Origin: Fusibacter sp. A1
GTDB lineage: Bacteria > Bacillota > Clostridia > Peptostreptococcales > Acidaminobacteraceae
DNA: 64,000 nt
Assembly (NCBI RefSeq): GCF_004125825.1
Contig: NZ_QQWI01000005.1
Coordinates: 1 to 64,000 of the forward strand
Reading direction: 5' to 3'
Made by a program: the position numbers and the translations under genes. The notes beneath the pieces were generated by a model. The model worked only from the letters and a program-made list of their open reading frames with translations, did not search any database and was not told the origin of the DNA. Positions 1 through 7,659 of the stretch are shown here, piece after piece; the first letter of the stretch is position 1; each line of letters starts with the position of its first letter.

Positions 1-99
1 GCCGGTAGCCAAATTCTCAATTGTTCTATTACAGATAATCTGCTTAGAAAAGCAGGTTATTTATTCTTCTCAGATTACTTGAAAACTGTAAAGGCGTAA
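1..99 (+). CDS. ltrA: Group II intron-encoded reverse transcriptase/maturase, C-terminal end only
   Basis: Frame 1 is open from the window edge to a TAA at 97-99. Its 32 residues contain SQILNCSITDNLLRKAGY followed by a short tail, which matches the usual C-terminal signature of bacterial intron-encoded proteins (S-Q/P-I-L...T...L...GY). The intron RNA domains V and VI follow directly, where they belong relative to the maturase gene. The protein helps the intron splice and insert into DNA by target-primed reverse transcription. The reverse transcriptase and maturase domains lie outside the window, so completeness cannot be judged. The symbol is the generic family name. Confidence 0.75.
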   Translation, partial: AGSQILNCSITDNLLRKAGYLFFSDYLKTVKA

Positions 100-182
100 A
101 CTTAGGAACCGCCGTATACCGGACGGTTCGTACGGTGGTGTGAGAGGTCGGGGAAATTATTTAATTTCCCCTCCTACTCTAT
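100..182 (+). mobile_element. Group II intron 3' end: domains V and VI
   Basis: Domain V is at about 107-140: ACCGCCGTA (108-116) pairs with TACGGTGGT (131-139), with an upper ACC/GGT stem, a GGAC tetraloop and a three-base TCG bulge. Domain VI is at about 142-179: GGGGAAATT (150-158) pairs with AATTTCCCC (163-171). The lower stem is GAG/CTC plus AGG/CCT with an unpaired A at 176, the expected branch-point adenosine. The intron should end with AT at 182, six bases after that A. Downstream sequence is the 3' exon. The intron is on the + strand, the same as the HD-GYP gene that follows. Confidence 0.8.
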
Positions 183-237
183 TTGTAGGATTATACGAGG
201 TCTTTCGATGAATCTGCTTATTTGCTGCTAAATAAGG

Positions 238-243
238 TATAAT
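238..243 (+). promoter_or_regulatory. Possible -10 box (TATAAT) for the HD-GYP gene
   Basis: A consensus TATAAT lies 30 bases before the start codon and 55 bases after the intron end. I see no convincing -35 element 16-18 bases upstream, so this is tentative. Confidence 0.3.
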
Positions 244-273
244 TAGAAATATTATGCGATTGGAGAGACTTTT

Positions 274-1668
274 ATGTTAAATATGAAATGGTTTTGGAGA
301 CAGTTTATTTCAGATTGGAACACCGGATTTAAGTCACACATGAGAACTGTCATTCTTTTTGTCGTTTTCAGTACATTATGGATTTTTGGCTCGGACTATT
401 TTTTCGCTGTCCTGTTTTCTGATTTAAAGGTCTATGCGATGATTCAGTCCAGCAAGGGAATGTTATATGTCATTGTGACTGCAGTTTTTTTGGTTTTTCT
501 ATTATATACCGATTACAAGCGAATCACTTATTATATGGTTAATGCAGAGAGAAAGAGACTTCGATTGGATAATCCTGTAAAAGCAGGACTAAGATATACC
601 TTCCGCCTGATCAACGAACTGATGACGGACGATCAATCTGACATCAAATCAAGTTCAATCGACGTATTCAAGGAGATATTCGAGCACTTGGAAGGTGTGG
701 ATATGGGCTCAGTGTATGTGGTCACCGATAAGAACGTGGAATACATACACACTGTTGGTTATGATATGGACCTGTTGAACAACTTGCCGTTTTTGCATGA
801 AGAGTTTCAAGTCTTCAGCTTCAACCACAGCAAAAACCTGTCGCAGGAAAAGCAAATCAGAAAAATCCTGGGTAAATCAAATTACGAAAAGTATTCCAAG
901 AGTTCGTCAGCAATTGCTGAGTCTGTAAGTGTTGCTTTCAGACTGGAGGACGACCTCTATTTAGGAATGAGTTTTGACATCAGTAAGATGCAGTTTGACA
1001 CAACAAAACACGGATTTTCAGAAAATGAGATAAGAGAACTCAAGGAACTTCAGATTTTGCTTAATGCGACAATTGACATTAGAAAATATAACACCGAAAA
1101 GAAAGTGATTCAGAAGGATATCGTGAACACCTTTATCCATGCGATGGAATATCATGACTTTTCGAGTGAAGGACACTCTCAAGAAGTGGCGGACCTTAGT
1201 CATAAGATAGGCGTTGAATTGGGACTTTCTCAAAGCGAGCTGGAAGATCTGAAGTGGGCTTCGCTGTTACATGACATAGGCAAGCTGGTGATTCCTTTTG
1301 AGATTTTAAATAAGGTCATGCCTCTTACGACTGCAGAACGGAATATCATCAATGAACATGCTAGCGTAGGAGCCAGTTTTTTAGTGGAATCTGAATCGGT
1401 CAAGCATATCGCAAAGTTTATCAGACATCATCATGAACGATATGATGGTACCGGCTATCCCTCAGGACTTGAAGGGGTTGGCATACCGCTGATTTCAAGA
1501 ATAATTTCTCTGACGGATGCCTGGCATGCGATTACAAACTCTAGACCCTATAAGGAAAAGCTTGAGTTTGTGGATGCGATCGAAGAGATCGAAAGCTGTA
1601 AGGGCACACAGTTCTGTCCTGAGGTTGTCGATGCGTTTTTAAGAATAATCAATGAAAAAGATAGATGA
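274..1668 (+). CDS. Membrane-anchored HD-GYP domain phosphodiesterase
   Basis: The 464-residue protein has two predicted membrane segments near residues 25-47 and 63-80, a GAF-like sensor region at roughly 120-265, and a C-terminal HD-GYP domain. The HD pair is in LLHDIGK (H333, D334); HHHERYDGTGYP follows at about 385-396, giving the metal-binding histidines and the GYP signature. HD-GYP enzymes hydrolyse the second messenger c-di-GMP at the inner face of the membrane. Metal-ligand motifs look intact, so it is probably active. The start is supported by GGAGAG at 262-267. A terminator hairpin overlaps its last codons, and the next gene is convergent. Confidence 0.88.
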   Translation: MLNMKWFWRQFISDWNTGFKSHMRTVILFVVFSTLWIFGSDYFFAVLFSDLKVYAMIQSSKGMLYVIVTAVFLVFLLYTDYKRITYYMVNAERKRLRLDNPVKAGLRYTFRLINELMTDDQSDIKSSSIDVFKEIFEHLEGVDMGSVYVVTDKNVEYIHTVGYDMDLLNNLPFLHEEFQVFSFNHSKNLSQEKQIRKILGKSNYEKYSKSSSAIAESVSVAFRLEDDLYLGMSFDISKMQFDTTKHGFSENEIRELKELQILLNATIDIRKYNTEKKVIQKDIVNTFIHAMEYHDFSSEGHSQEVADLSHKIGVELGLSQSELEDLKWASLLHDIGKLVIPFEILNKVMPLTTAERNIINEHASVGASFLVESESVKHIAKFIRHHHERYDGTGYPSGLEGVGIPLISRIISLTDAWHAITNSRPYKEKLEFVDAIEEIESCKGTQFCPEVVDAFLRIINEKDR

Positions 1669-1698
1669 CCGCGATGTGACGGGTCGTCTATCTTTTTT
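1656..1698. terminator. Bidirectional terminator between convergent genes
   Basis: AAAGATAGATGACC pairs imperfectly with GGTCGTCTATCTTT and is followed by a T run; the other strand also ends in T's. It overlaps the 3' ends of both the HD-GYP gene and the alarmone synthetase gene. Confidence 0.75.
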
Positions 1699-2381
1699 TA
1701 GTAGTTGTCCTTATCTCTGATGAAGTTGCTTGTACTTGGCTTGACTGCGGGGTTTTGATCAAGGTCTTGAATTTCCTGTTTTAAATACAGCATTCTGTCA
1801 TCTAGCTGAGCGATCAGGTCGGCGCACTCTTGCAACTGCCCTTGAATACTGATGGGGGCTTTCTCTCGGTACTTGTAATAGATCTTATGTTCGATACTTG
1901 CCCAAAAATCCATACCGATGGTTCTTAGTTGAATTTCTACACGTGTAGGGACTGTACCGCTGCTTAGAAAGACTGGGTATTCGATATGCACATGAAGGCT
2001 TCTGTAGCCATTGGATTTTGGGTTTTGAATGTAATCTTTGATCGCTACGATTTTGATGTCGGATTGGCTTTCGAGCAAGTCGACGACGCGGTAGATGTCA
2101 GCTGAAAAGGCGCATATGATACGGATACCGGCGATGTCGAAGATATGCTCCTTTGCATTTTCAACGGTTGGTGCATGCCCCAATCTAACCAGCTTTTCCA
2201 TGATGCTTCTTGTTTTTTTGACTCGGTGACGGATATGCTCTATTGGATTATAGTCATGGATGTTTCGAAATTCCTCATCCAGAATATTGAGTTTTGTCCT
2301 TATTTCTTCTACAGCGAACTTGTGGACAAGAAGTAAATCTCGCCAAGGCTTCATATCATCGGTCATTAATGTATCATACAT
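1698..2381 (-). CDS. ywaC: Small alarmone synthetase (GTP pyrophosphokinase), YwaC/RelP-like
   Basis: This 227-residue protein is a stand-alone RelA/SpoT synthetase domain with no hydrolase or regulatory domains. Motifs include NPIEHIRHRVK near residue 45, DIAGIRIICAF, NPKSNGYRSLHVHIEYP and EIQLRTIGMDFWASIEHKI. These are the nucleotide-binding and catalytic elements that transfer pyrophosphate from ATP to GTP or GDP to make (p)ppGpp in the cytosol. Length and motif wording are closer to Bacillus YwaC (SasA/RelP) than to YjbM (RelQ); this comparison is from memory. AAAGGAG precedes the start. Small synthetases are usually induced by cell-wall stress, but no such signal was identified here. Confidence 0.88.
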   Translation of the reverse strand: MYDTLMTDDMKPWRDLLLVHKFAVEEIRTKLNILDEEFRNIHDYNPIEHIRHRVKKTRSIMEKLVRLGHAPTVENAKEHIFDIAGIRIICAFSADIYRVVDLLESQSDIKIVAIKDYIQNPKSNGYRSLHVHIEYPVFLSSGTVPTRVEIQLRTIGMDFWASIEHKIYYKYREKAPISIQGQLQECADLIAQLDDRMLYLKQEIQDLDQNPAVKPSTSNFIRDKDNY

Positions 2382-2413
2382 CGCAGATCTCCTTTAGTCA
2401 CAGGGATAGGAAT

Positions 2414-3058
2414 TTATTTACTCATCATTTTTTGACGGCTCTGCTCGCTGAAAATGAAAGCGACTAGCTTCTTTTTTTCAACGGGAGACAGCTCCTCAAA
2501 TGCGATTCGAAGTATAAAGGAAGCCTGATTTTCATGATTGATGGTTTCAAGCACGCGACCTTTAAAGGTGTATTCAAAAAGATCCAAGGTGACGATGATA
2601 TCGAGCGTCTGACCTTCTTCGATTGGAGTCTGTATCATGCACCTCATGCCACCTGCGCTGATATTCTGAGTAACACCTTCAAGCACCTGATCGCCTAGCG
2701 CTGCGATCTTTACCTCACGTAAGATCGGAAGCCTGAAGTCTTCTCGTCTTTGGGTCTGTTCGATGTTATCGCTAAGCGAGACCACTAAAACAACTTCGTT
2801 GCCGTTTCGGTCCACTTGAGTGATGTGGCCGTTCATGTTTAAAATTCCAGTGGTTTCCTTTTGGGTGGTCAAGGAAACCGGCTTGTTGCTATAAAATGTT
2901 TGCTCGGCAGAGGTGAGTCTTGCGTTGATGACGATCTTATCGTTGTCGATTATCGTTTCAAGAGCGCTAAGCAGCGTATGTGTGTCACCAGAGTTTGTTC
3001 CTATATGTAATTGAAGCTGGTCACCTGTTTTGAGCATGCGTTTAAGGTTTTTTTTCAT
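2414..3058 (-). CDS. PilZ domain protein, YcgR-like
   Basis: The 214-residue protein has an N-terminal YcgR-type beta domain (about residues 5-95) and a C-terminal PilZ domain. The PilZ c-di-GMP motifs are present: an arginine-rich RREDFR followed about 37 residues later by NISAGGMR, the (D/N)xSxxG element. Such proteins bind c-di-GMP and commonly slow the flagellar motor or alter exopolysaccharide output. An upstream in-frame ATG at 3070 is possible, but GGGGAG lies just before the ATG at 3058, so I chose 3058. It is co-oriented with the alarmone synthetase 32 bases downstream and probably cotranscribed with it. No flagellar genes are present in the window. Confidence 0.82.
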   Translation of the reverse strand: MKKNLKRMLKTGDQLQLHIGTNSGDTHTLLSALETIIDNDKIVINARLTSAEQTFYSNKPVSLTTQKETTGILNMNGHITQVDRNGNEVVLVVSLSDNIEQTQRREDFRLPILREVKIAALGDQVLEGVTQNISAGGMRCMIQTPIEEGQTLDIIVTLDLFEYTFKGRVLETINHENQASFILRIAFEELSPVEKKKLVAFIFSEQSRQKMMSK

Positions 3059-3153
3059 AAGTCTCCCCATTCTTTTTTCTAGTTATATCTTACATTAAAT
3101 TGGCTTGTGAATCTATACAACCGACTAAGATTGAGCGATGTTTTAAACAAATG

Positions 3154-3182
3154 TTCACTATTTTCAGACTAAAATTTATGAT
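3154..3182 (+). promoter_or_regulatory. Sigma-A-type promoter of the aminopeptidase gene
   Basis: TTCACT (3154-3159) and TATGAT (3177-3182) are separated by exactly 17 bases, giving 4/6 and 5/6 matches. The start codon is 33 bases downstream. Confidence 0.6.
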
Positions 3183-3214
3183 AATATAGAATTTGAGGAA
3201 AAGGGGGTACCAAA

Positions 3215-4435
3215 GTGAAAAACATTGAAAAATACGCAGACCTGCTGGTGCAGGTGGGCATAAACATTCAAAAGGGTCAAACGCTTGTGATAAGCGCACC
3301 GATTGAAACCGCTGACTTCGCAAGACTTGCCGCTAAAAAGGCATATGAAGCAGGTGCGAAGGAAGTTGTAATGAGATGGCTTGATGAACAGTCGGCTAGA
3401 ATGAGATTCGATATGGCATCCGACGAGGTATTCGACGAGGTAGCCGATTGGATTAAGCCGTTCTTTGACGGATATGCCGAAATGGGAGCCGCATTTTTAA
3501 CGATCTCGGCATCTGATCCTGAGATGATGAAGGGTGTCGACCCAAAAAGAATGAGTAGGCAGCAGAAATCGTCTTCTCAAGCTTTACTCAATTACAGAAC
3601 AAGAATGATGAGCAATAAGAATGTATGGTGCGTCGCTTCGATTCCTACTGAAGGATGGGCGGTCAAGGTGTTCCCAGGTGTTCCAAAAGAACAGGCGATC
3701 GACCTTTTATGGGATGCCATCTACAAGGCTGTCAGGGTGGATCAGGATGAGCCTATAAAGGCTTGGAGAGAGCATCAGGCAAATCTAAATGAGAAACTGG
3801 AGTTTTTAAATGGTCATCAATTTGAAAAACTGATTTATAAAAACAGTATCGGTACCAATGTGGAAGTGAAACTTCCTAAAGACCATTTATGGTTTGGCGG
3901 TGGAGACGAGTCTGTAGACAGCTATCTGTTTGTAGCTAATATGCCTACGGAAGAAGTGTTCACAATGCCTGATAAGGACGGCGTCAATGGTAGGATCGTT
4001 AGTTCGATCCCGTTAAACTATCACGGAAACCTTATTGAAGAGTTCTGGTTTGAATTTAAGGATGGTTTAGTGGTCGAGTATGGTGCTGCTAAGGGAGAAG
4101 ATGTTCTTGCAGAGCTGCTAGCGACTGACGAAGGTGCTAGAAGACTTGGAGAAGTAGCTCTTGTTCCTTATGATTCACCGATTTCAAATCAAAAGATCCT
4201 GTTTTACAATACGCTATATGACGAGAATGCATCATGCCACTTTGCTGTAGGTAAGGCGTATCCTACTTGTATCAAGGGTGGAGAGGACATGTCAAAAGAA
4301 GAGTTGCTTTCAAGAGGAGCTAATGATTCCATTACCCATGTCGATTTCATGATAGGCACACCGGACTTGGAGATTGTGGGCATCAAATCGACCGGCGAAT
4401 CGGTACCGGTGTTTATCAACGGTAATTTCTGTTAA
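3215..4435 (+). CDS. Aminopeptidase, peptidase family M29 (AmpS/PepS-like)
   Basis: The 406-residue protein spans a whole M29 metallo-aminopeptidase, a family that removes N-terminal residues from peptides in the cytosol. The N-terminal half opens with KYADLLVQVGINIQKGQTL, typical of the family. The C-terminal metal site is recognisable: the conserved glutamate in RRLGEVALVP, the histidine in ENASCHFAVGKAYP, and the HVDFMIG His-x-Asp motif. The start is GTG at 3215, preceded by AAGGGGG and a good promoter. A strong terminator ends it as a single-gene unit. A peptidase role fits the amino-acid-fermenting character suggested elsewhere in the window. Confidence 0.9.
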   Translation: MKNIEKYADLLVQVGINIQKGQTLVISAPIETADFARLAAKKAYEAGAKEVVMRWLDEQSARMRFDMASDEVFDEVADWIKPFFDGYAEMGAAFLTISASDPEMMKGVDPKRMSRQQKSSSQALLNYRTRMMSNKNVWCVASIPTEGWAVKVFPGVPKEQAIDLLWDAIYKAVRVDQDEPIKAWREHQANLNEKLEFLNGHQFEKLIYKNSIGTNVEVKLPKDHLWFGGGDESVDSYLFVANMPTEEVFTMPDKDGVNGRIVSSIPLNYHGNLIEEFWFEFKDGLVVEYGAAKGEDVLAELLATDEGARRLGEVALVPYDSPISNQKILFYNTLYDENASCHFAVGKAYPTCIKGGEDMSKEELLSRGANDSITHVDFMIGTPDLEIVGIKSTGESVPVFINGNFC

Positions 4436-4439
4436 TGTT

Positions 4440-4472
4440 AAGGCATCTTCTTTACAAGGGAAGATGCCTTTT
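4440..4472 (+). terminator. Rho-independent terminator after the aminopeptidase gene
   Basis: AAGGCATCTTC pairs perfectly with GAAGATGCCTT across a 9-base loop, followed by a short T run. It ends only 14 bases before the next start codon, so the ROK gene has almost no room for its own promoter downstream of it. Confidence 0.85.
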
Positions 4473-4486
4473 GACTAGGGGCGAAA

Positions 4487-5644
4487 ATGGTGAAAAAATA
4501 TGTTGCAGGTAAACCTGGACTGCTAAAAAAAATGAATAAGACAAGTATCATCAAATTGATTGTCAAGAATGGACAGATTTCAAGGTCCATGTTGTCTAAG
4601 AGGACAGGACTTGCGCTGCCAAGTGTGATGCGCTTAGTGGATGAGATGATCGAGGACAAGCTGATTGTCGAGATAGGAAAAGGATCTTCCACAGGTGGAA
4701 GGAAACCCAGCCTTTTGACAATCAACAGCCACTATGGGTATCTGATTGGTATTGAAATAGCGATAAAATGTTCTGTGATTATCACGGATTTTAGCGGGTG
4801 TATCCTCGCAAAATGGGAATCCGATGATCTTGGTACTTCGACTCCTGAAGAGGTGCTTGAAAAGCTTCTATATCAGATGGAAGTGCTTATTGATACGTGC
4901 AAACTTAATCATGACCAGATTCTGGGTGTTGGCATAGGAACTCCAGGATCTGACTTTAAGCATACGATCGATAAGAAGCGTGCAATTCTAAAAGGATGGA
5001 ATACCATTGATATCAAAGGCTATTTCGAAGAGAACTCATCTTTTAAAATCGTAACCGAGAATGTTGCCCGTACAAGAACTCAAGCCGAACTTTGGTTTGG
5101 CCATGGTAGGACACTTGACGATTTTATCTATGTCTTCATCGATCAAGGTGTAGGAATAGGTATTGTCAAGAATGATTTGATCCACAAAGGTGACACAGGA
5201 GTGGCCGGTGAGTTCGGTCATACTACCATTGCCTATAAGGGCCGTGAATGCTACTGCGGTAATAAAGGCTGTTTAGAGATGTATGTATCGGCAGGTGCGA
5301 TCATGAGGGCATTAGAGGAGAAAGGATACGATATTAGCGATCTGTCCTTTGACGGTTTAGTGGCTGGAGCGACCGATGACAGAATCCTGGCCGAGTTGCA
5401 TGAATCCGGATCGATTTTAGCAACGGGAATCGCCAATCTGATCAATTTATTTAATCCCCATGCCGTCATACTTGGGGGAATCGTGCCACAAAGCAGTTCG
5501 ATTGTGGTCGATCGGATAAAAACTCTCTTAAAGGAGCTTGTCTTTTCAAACGCGGCCAGACACACACCTGTCTATGTCAGTGAAATGAACCTTCGGCATG
5601 AGTGCTTGGGCAGCATCGCACTATTGCTAAGCGATTTTTTTTAA
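4487..5644 (+). CDS. ROK family transcriptional regulator (NagC/XylR type)
   Basis: The 385-residue protein combines an N-terminal winged helix (about residues 14-70) with a ROK sugar-kinase-fold domain. GIEIAIKCSVIITDFSG is the phosphate-binding strand, EFGHTTI carries the conserved glutamate and histidine, and CYCGNKGCLE is the zinc-binding cysteine cluster typical of ROK repressors. Such proteins bind sugars and repress catabolic genes. It precedes a lyxose isomerase-sugar kinase operon whose leader holds a perfect palindrome, the obvious candidate operator. The promoter for this gene is unclear, because a terminator stands just upstream; read-through or an internal promoter is likely. Confidence 0.87.
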   Translation: MVKKYVAGKPGLLKKMNKTSIIKLIVKNGQISRSMLSKRTGLALPSVMRLVDEMIEDKLIVEIGKGSSTGGRKPSLLTINSHYGYLIGIEIAIKCSVIITDFSGCILAKWESDDLGTSTPEEVLEKLLYQMEVLIDTCKLNHDQILGVGIGTPGSDFKHTIDKKRAILKGWNTIDIKGYFEENSSFKIVTENVARTRTQAELWFGHGRTLDDFIYVFIDQGVGIGIVKNDLIHKGDTGVAGEFGHTTIAYKGRECYCGNKGCLEMYVSAGAIMRALEEKGYDISDLSFDGLVAGATDDRILAELHESGSILATGIANLINLFNPHAVILGGIVPQSSSIVVDRIKTLLKELVFSNAARHTPVYVSEMNLRHECLGSIALLLSDFF

Positions 5645-5669
5645 ACACAGATAAATTCTGTGTTTTTTT
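5643..5669 (+). terminator. Terminator after the ROK regulator
   Basis: AAACACAG and CTGTGTTT form a hairpin with a 7-base loop and run into seven T's. It separates the regulator from the sugar operon. Confidence 0.8.
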
Positions 5670-5702
5670 ATTTGATTTACAGTTAACTTATGATAATATG
5701 GG

Positions 5703-5723
5703 TTTGTTACATAATGTAACAAA
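5703..5723. promoter_or_regulatory. Perfect 21-bp palindrome, candidate ROK operator
   Basis: TTTGTTACAT (5703-5712) and ATGTAACAAA (5714-5723) are exact inverted repeats around a single A. A -10-like TATGATAAT lies at 5689-5697, so the palindrome would sit at or just after the transcription start, a position suited to a repressor. The isomerase start is 50 bases downstream. Confidence 0.7.
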
Positions 5724-5773
5724 GCGTAAATAACACGGATTGTCTCTTTGGAAAGTTAAAAAAAGGAGTAATG

Positions 5774-6472
5774 ATGAAAAGATCGGATATAAATAATGCA
5801 TTACAGTGGTCAAGGAATCTACTGGAAACTTATCAAATAAAACTACCGCCTTTTGGATACTGGACGATGGAAAAGTGGAACGAGAAGGACCCTGACGTCA
5901 TCAAGTCGATTAGGGATGTGATGTTGGGGTGGGATATCACTGATTTTGGACAAGATGATTTCAAGCGACTGGGGGCTGTGCTGTTTACCCTTAGAAACGG
6001 ATCGGTAAGCGACCGCTCGCTCGGCACACCCTATGCTGAAAAGCTTATCGTACTAAGCGACGGGCAAAGACTCCCCCTACATTGCCATAAGAGTAAGACG
6101 GAGGATATCATCAACCGTGCGGGAGGCGTTTTGGCAATTAAGATTTACAATTCAACACCGGATGGTGATGTTGATCACAGTAGCGATGTAGAGGTCTATC
6201 TGGATGGCGAGAAGCATTTGGTCAAGGCGGGAGAGGAGCTTAATCTGAACCCTGGCGAATCAATCACCCTAAAGCCCCATATGTATCATTTGTTCTGGGC
6301 AAAAGAAGGCTGTGGAGACTTGATCTGCGGTGAGGTGTCCAGCATTAATGACGACCGTACGGATAATTACAATGCGGAACCTGTAAGTAGGTTCACTAAA
6401 GTGGTTGAAGATGAAGCGATTCTGCACCCCTTATGTAACGAATACGAACATGTATTGAAGGAGAGAAATTAA
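5774..6472 (+). CDS. D-lyxose isomerase family protein
   Basis: The 232-residue cupin matches the D-lyxose/D-mannose isomerase family in length and motifs. The metal-binding cluster is seen as LHCHKSKTEDI (two histidines and a glutamate) and, later, PHMYHLFW with the final histidine. Family members convert D-lyxose to D-xylulose and D-mannose to D-fructose in the cytosol using a divalent metal. ATGs occur at 5771 and 5774; the distance from AAAAGGAG favours 5774. Its stop shares one base with the next start (TAATG), so it is translationally coupled to the sugar kinase. Which substrate is physiological cannot be told from the sequence. Confidence 0.85.
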   Translation: MKRSDINNALQWSRNLLETYQIKLPPFGYWTMEKWNEKDPDVIKSIRDVMLGWDITDFGQDDFKRLGAVLFTLRNGSVSDRSLGTPYAEKLIVLSDGQRLPLHCHKSKTEDIINRAGGVLAIKIYNSTPDGDVDHSSDVEVYLDGEKHLVKAGEELNLNPGESITLKPHMYHLFWAKEGCGDLICGEVSSINDDRTDNYNAEPVSRFTKVVEDEAILHPLCNEYEHVLKERN

Positions 6473-7419
6473 TGGATATTACTGCTATCGGTGAACTGTT
6501 GATGGATATGACGCCCAAAACAGATGAGGGTGTTACTTGTTTTGTGCCTAATCCCGGTGGGGCACCATGCAACTTTCTTGCGATTGCCAGTGTGACAGGA
6601 GTTTCCACCAGGTTTATTGGTAAAGTCGGTGATGACCGGTTTGGCGGTCTATTAAAGCAGACACTCGATTCTGCTGGAATATTGACCGATGGTTTGGTTT
6701 TGGACGCACGATATCCGACAACGCTTGCTTTTGTGCACCTCAATGAATCCGGTGAAAGAAGTTTCAGTTTTTATAGAAAATACTGTGCCGATGTATCGCT
6801 TGAACTTGATGATGTCGATCTTGAAACGGTTAAAAATACCAGAGTCATGCATTTCGGTTCACTTTCGTTTACGGACGAACCGATCAGGTCTACGGTACTT
6901 GAAGTGGTTAAGGCGGCCAAAGAATCAGGTGCGGTCCTTACCTACGATCCCAATTACCGTCCTCTGCTTTGGGATAATCCTCAAACGGCAGTGGAGGGTA
7001 TGAAGCTGGGGCTTAGGTTAGCCGATATCGTCAAAGTATCGGACGAAGAAGCGCTTCTGATTTCAGGAAAACCGACTTTGGAAGAGGCGGTTGACGTCTT
7101 ACTTTCTTATGGTGTTAAAATGATCTGCATGACCCTTGGTGGTGAGGGGGCGGCTATCTATACCAACAGCTACAGACGGCATATCGGCGGATTTGAATCA
7201 AAGGTGGTCGACACCACTGGCGCGGGGGATGTCTTCTTTGGCGCGTTTGTCAGTTATCTTGCCAAGAACACGACGTTTGATTTTCCTATAGGAGAAAGCC
7301 ATGTGGTGAAAGCTGCGACATATGCGAATGCCGCGGCATCCTTGTGTGTGGAGTCTTATGGCGGAATACCTTCGATACCTTCATATGATGCGATTTTAGC
7401 TCGAATGAGCAATGGATGA
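6472..7419 (+). CDS. PfkB family carbohydrate kinase, fructokinase-like
   Basis: The 315-residue protein has both PfkB signatures: an N-terminal GGAPCNF glycine motif (about residues 26-32) and a C-terminal DTTGAGDVFFGAF with the catalytic aspartate. The layout resembles bacterial fructokinases, which make fructose-6-phosphate from fructose and ATP. Coupled to a lyxose/mannose isomerase, the simplest scheme is mannose to fructose to fructose-6-phosphate; xylulose phosphorylation by a relaxed PfkB enzyme is less likely. No sugar transporter is encoded next to the operon. I see no clear terminator after the stop. Confidence 0.85.
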   Translation: MDITAIGELLMDMTPKTDEGVTCFVPNPGGAPCNFLAIASVTGVSTRFIGKVGDDRFGGLLKQTLDSAGILTDGLVLDARYPTTLAFVHLNESGERSFSFYRKYCADVSLELDDVDLETVKNTRVMHFGSLSFTDEPIRSTVLEVVKAAKESGAVLTYDPNYRPLLWDNPQTAVEGMKLGLRLADIVKVSDEEALLISGKPTLEEAVDVLLSYGVKMICMTLGGEGAAIYTNSYRRHIGGFESKVVDTTGAGDVFFGAFVSYLAKNTTFDFPIGESHVVKAATYANAAASLCVESYGGIPSIPSYDAILARMSNG

Positions 7420-7502
7420 ACGCCATACTCTATTAGAGATTGATTAGAGAGATTAGAAAACGTTAAGATGAATTGATAAAGCCTTCATTACGGTGTAACA
7501 TG

Positions 7503-7629
7503 TAATTGAGGAGATTTCATAATAGGTCACAAGGGATATTGCATAATAGATATTGGTATGCTAAAGATACTACTCTACTAGATACAGTGTGATCTTCTTT
7601 TGAATGTAATTATGCAATTTCCTCAATTA
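7503..7629. repeat. Inverted repeat, 21-bp arms 85 bases apart
   Basis: TAATTGAGGAGATTTCATAAT (7503-7523) matches the reverse complement of 7609-7629 at 19 of 21 positions. The enclosed 127-bp segment has no gene. It could be a small MITE-like element or a structured leader of the following gene. Apart from this I see nothing in 7420-7659. Confidence 0.5.
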
Positions 7630-7659
7630 ACAAGATGAAGAGAAGGAGTGAAGGCTGCT

